In this document: in pieces, positions 5,581 through 7,945 of the stretch
Position numbering within the stretch: position 1 is the first letter of the stretch
Layout: each line of letters opens with the position of its first letter
NCBI GenBank assembly: GCA_030589835.1
Contig: JAUUZS010000179.1
Span: 1-7,945 of the forward strand
Length of the DNA: 7,945 bases
DNA from: Cyclobacteriaceae bacterium
GTDB lineage: Bacteria > Bacteroidota > Bacteroidia > Cytophagales > Cyclobacteriaceae
Reading direction: 5' to 3'
Position numbers and translations under genes: made by a program
Notes under the pieces: model-generated
Told to the model about the DNA's origin: nothing
The model's database searches: none
Seen by the model: the letters and a program-made list of their open reading frames with translations, nothing else

Positions 5581-7945
5581 ATGAACAAATTACTATTACC
5601 GGCCAGTTTACTAATTATATTGATCTTTTCTGCATGTGCCGTAAACCATGATTTTTTTCAAAATCAACAGCTTGCCCCATCACAAATTGACGATGTTTCA
5701 CATACCATATATTTCCTGGGACGCTCTGATGAAGTCAGGCTTGAGGACTCAAAAATCGGACAGCTTTTAGCTGATCAGATGGAGGCATCGGGCAAAAAAT
5801 CCACGCTTTTATTGTTGGGGAACAATAGCTTAAGAAATTCAACATTCGATGCTGATTCCTCAAAAAAAACGATGAAAAACAGGGCATTACTAAAAAGAAG
5901 ATATGCATTTTTTAATGGATTGAAAGGAAAGTACTATGGAGTAATGGGGCCTCATGAATGGGCAAACGGAAGCAAAAAAGGAATGGAAAGCGTGCGCATT
6001 TTGGAGGAAATTATTGAGGAAGAACCCGACCAGGGTAATATAATACAACCTGCGAATGGGTGTCCCGGACCTGAAGAAATTGAAATCGGTGAAAATTTGG
6101 TTTTGCTGCTTATAGACACCCAATGGTTATTTCATGATTGGGAAAAACCAAAAACAGAAGATGGATGCGGCGTAGAAACCAACCTGGATTTTTACCTCAA
6201 TCTCGATGATGCCATCAAAAGAAATTATTCCAAAACAATAATTGTAGCGGGATATCATAGTCTGGAAGGCAACGCAAAACACGGGGGGTATTTTCCTGCC
6301 AAATCGCATTTCATTCCGCTTCCTGTTTTAGGAACTATGAATGTGTTGTACCGATCATGGATTGGCGGAGGTACAGATCTTTCAAATCCAAAATATAAAA
6401 ACTTTGTCCACACCATGCGTGACATCATGAAAAGCCATGCAAACATCATTTATCTTTCTGCGCATGAAAAAACACTCGAATATCATCATCAGGAAAATAT
6501 CCATATCTTAAATGGTGGCTCCTACTCAAAAGGCGAAGAAGTAGCACAGAAAAAGGCGGTTTTTGCCTCCGGAAAACGAGGTTTCGGTCGCTTGATTTTT
6601 GATCATAACGGAGCATGTTATGTAGAATATTGGGGACTTAACGCCGATCGCCCGGAATTGCTCTTTCAACACTTATTGTTCCAAACTTTGCCAAAAAAAG
6701 CTGAACAGGAATCCCTCTACAGTGAAAATCTGGATTATAGTGATTCAGTCATCACCACTTTTGCCTCAGGGATGTACACAAAAAAAAGAAAACGTGCCGG
6801 AATGCTGGGCAACAACTACCGGAAGGAATGGGTGACGGACATTCCTGACATCCCGTATTTTGATATAGGGAAAGAAATGGGAGGTTTTAAAATCCTGAAA
6901 AAAGGTGGAGGAATGCAAACAAAATCATTGCGACTGGAAAGCAAAAACAAAAAACACTACGTACTCAGGTCAATCGAAAAATACCCTGAAAGCGTAGTCC
7001 CTGCCGAGTTGAGAAATACGGTTGCCGTTGATATTGTGGTAGATCAGATTTCAGCAGCGCATCCTTACGGAGCGTTTGCGATACCATTAATGGCTGAGGC
7101 TGCTGGGATTTACCATACCAATCCAAAATTATTCTATCTGCCGGATGATCCCCGGCTAGGAATATACAGACATATCTTTGCAAATGGATTGTACTTATTT
7201 GAAGAGCGACCGGCGAAAAACCGCGAAGACGTCGAGAGCTTCGGAAGGTCAAAGGAAATCATAAATACCTTTGATGTGCTCAAAGAAACCCGTAAAGACG
7301 GCGACCATTATATCGATCAGGAATTTGCACTGAGATCACGCCTTTTTGATATGTTGATAGGTGACTGGGACAGACATGATGACCAATGGCGGTGGGCTAA
7401 ATTTAAAGATGATGCAGGACATTCCTATTACAGGCCAATTCCAAGGGATCGGGACCAGGTATTTTTTTGGTCCGATGGGTGGTTGCTAAAACTCGCCTCC
7501 GTGAAGTGGGGAATTTCAAAGTTTCAAGGTTTTCATCCTGAAATAAGAGATATAAATGGCTTGAATTTTAATGGTAAGTATTTTGATCGTTCATTTATCA
7601 ATGAACCAACCCGAGAAACGTGGGTCGCAATTGCAAAAGACCTTCAAAGTCGCCTTACCGATGAGGTAATTGAGAAGGCCATCCGGGAATTTCCTTCCGA
7701 AATTTTTGAAATCCAGGGAGAAGAAATTATCAGTAAGCTAAAAACCCGACGCGATGATTTGGTGAAATATGCCTCCTCCTATTATTCTTTTATATCGGAT
7801 GAAGTAAATGTGCTGGGATCGGATAAAAATGAGCATTTTCTCGTAGAAAGGATCGATGACGATCATACACGCGTGACGGTGTACCTGCTGAAATCAAAAT
7901 CTGGAGAAGTCAAAAGAAAGATGTATGAGAGGATTTTTCTTAGTT
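5581..7945 (+). CDS. Large envelope lipoprotein: degenerate metallophosphoesterase-like domain plus CotH/Fam20-like kinase domain (partial, C-terminus beyond right edge)
   Basis: From ATG 5581 there are 788 open codons to the window edge. MNKLLLPASLLIILIFSACA is a lipoprotein signal peptide with lipidated C19. Residues 40-350 resemble Bacteroidota calcineurin-like phosphoesterases (landmarks NGCPGPEE 159-166, LLIDTQWLFH 176-185, HGGYFPAKSH 234-243, PLPVLG 246-251), but the metal-ligand motifs are altered: GRSD (47-50), GNNS (80-83), GPHEW (123-127), GYHS (224-227) and SAHEK (293-297). Residues 440-735 look like an atypical kinase fold: glycine-rich GGGMQT (442-447), YVLRSIEK (460-467), LYLFEERP (537-544), catalytic loop GDWDRHDDQ (594-602) and metal site IPRDRDQVF (620-628), closest in pattern to CotH and Fam20. 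The tail (740-788), with VLGSDKNEHF, resembles the linker that in related proteins precedes an outer-membrane beta-barrel; that barrel would lie outside the window. C161 and C196 could form a disulfide. No Shine-Dalgarno is seen. Gene reality is certain, domain roles are inferred from motifs. Confidence 0.85.
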   Translation, partial: MNKLLLPASLLIILIFSACAVNHDFFQNQQLAPSQIDDVSHTIYFLGRSDEVRLEDSKIGQLLADQMEASGKKSTLLLLGNNSLRNSTFDADSSKKTMKNRALLKRRYAFFNGLKGKYYGVMGPHEWANGSKKGMESVRILEEIIEEEPDQGNIIQPANGCPGPEEIEIGENLVLLLIDTQWLFHDWEKPKTEDGCGVETNLDFYLNLDDAIKRNYSKTIIVAGYHSLEGNAKHGGYFPAKSHFIPLPVLGTMNVLYRSWIGGGTDLSNPKYKNFVHTMRDIMKSHANIIYLSAHEKTLEYHHQENIHILNGGSYSKGEEVAQKKAVFASGKRGFGRLIFDHNGACYVEYWGLNADRPELLFQHLLFQTLPKKAEQESLYSENLDYSDSVITTFASGMYTKKRKRAGMLGNNYRKEWVTDIPDIPYFDIGKEMGGFKILKKGGGMQTKSLRLESKNKKHYVLRSIEKYPESVVPAELRNTVAVDIVVDQISAAHPYGAFAIPLMAEAAGIYHTNPKLFYLPDDPRLGIYRHIFANGLYLFEERPAKNREDVESFGRSKEIINTFDVLKETRKDGDHYIDQEFALRSRLFDMLIGDWDRHDDQWRWAKFKDDAGHSYYRPIPRDRDQVFFWSDGWLLKLASVKWGISKFQGFHPEIRDINGLNFNGKYFDRSFINEPTRETWVAIAKDLQSRLTDEVIEKAIREFPSEIFEIQGEEIISKLKTRRDDLVKYASSYYSFISDEVNVLGSDKNEHFLVERIDDDHTRVTVYLLKSKSGEVKRKMYERIFLS

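Noticed and set aside
5890..7252. Several minus-strand ORFs of 60-95 codons
   Set aside because: They lie opposite the continuous 788-codon lipoprotein frame, which has coherent domain motifs; these are antisense shadows.

Overview
The window most likely comes from a member of the Bacteroidota, probably of the Cytophagales type. The support is indirect: moderately AT-rich DNA, start codons without Shine-Dalgarno sequences but with A/T-rich leaders, two exact matches to the Bacteroidota -7 element TAnnTTTG, a TPR sensor fused to a cyclase, and a large composite lipoprotein of a kind I associate with that phylum. No rRNA, tRNA, insertion sequence, phage gene or CRISPR array is visible.

Layout. 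(1) Positions 1-794, minus strand: the N-terminal 264 codons of an acetyl-CoA hydrolase / 4-hydroxybutyrate CoA-transferase family enzyme, cut by the left edge. (2) 795-1018: a divergent promoter region with one TAnnTTTG element facing each way. (3) 1019-2212, plus strand: an FAD-dependent L-2-hydroxyglutarate oxidase/dehydrogenase (lhgO). (4) 2213-2504: a non-coding, repeat-rich gap. It holds a GGCAG/GGATTAAG purine-rich repeat block, then six TCAATCT boxes spaced 10-11 bp apart, which is helical phasing, just upstream of the next gene. (5) 2505-3650, plus strand: a MoeB/ThiF/HesA-type E1-like adenylyltransferase fused to a C-terminal rhodanese domain. It lacks the cysteines that bind structural zinc in canonical MoeB. 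(6) 3673-5346, minus strand, convergent with the previous gene: a membrane-bound class III adenylyl cyclase with a signal peptide, a periplasmic TPR-like sensor, a coiled coil, one transmembrane helix and a cytoplasmic catalytic domain with all expected residues. (7) 5347-5580: a second divergent intergenic region with two copies of the palindrome TTCATGAA. (8) 5581 to the right edge, plus strand: the first 788 codons of a large lipoprotein. It has a metallophosphoesterase-like domain that has lost its metal ligands, then a CotH/Fam20-like kinase-fold domain whose catalytic motifs look intact. A C-terminal outer-membrane barrel is expected beyond the window.

The genes do not form one obvious operon. 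The CoA-transferase and LhgO could share organic-acid catabolism (2-hydroxyglutarate/2-oxoglutarate and CoA esters), but this is inferred only from their divergent arrangement. The cyclase and the pseudophosphatase-kinase lipoprotein are also divergent from a shared 234-bp control region and are both envelope-associated, so a signalling link is conceivable but unproven. The most unusual item is the last gene: a cell-envelope protein pairing a degenerate phosphatase domain with an apparently active atypical kinase domain.
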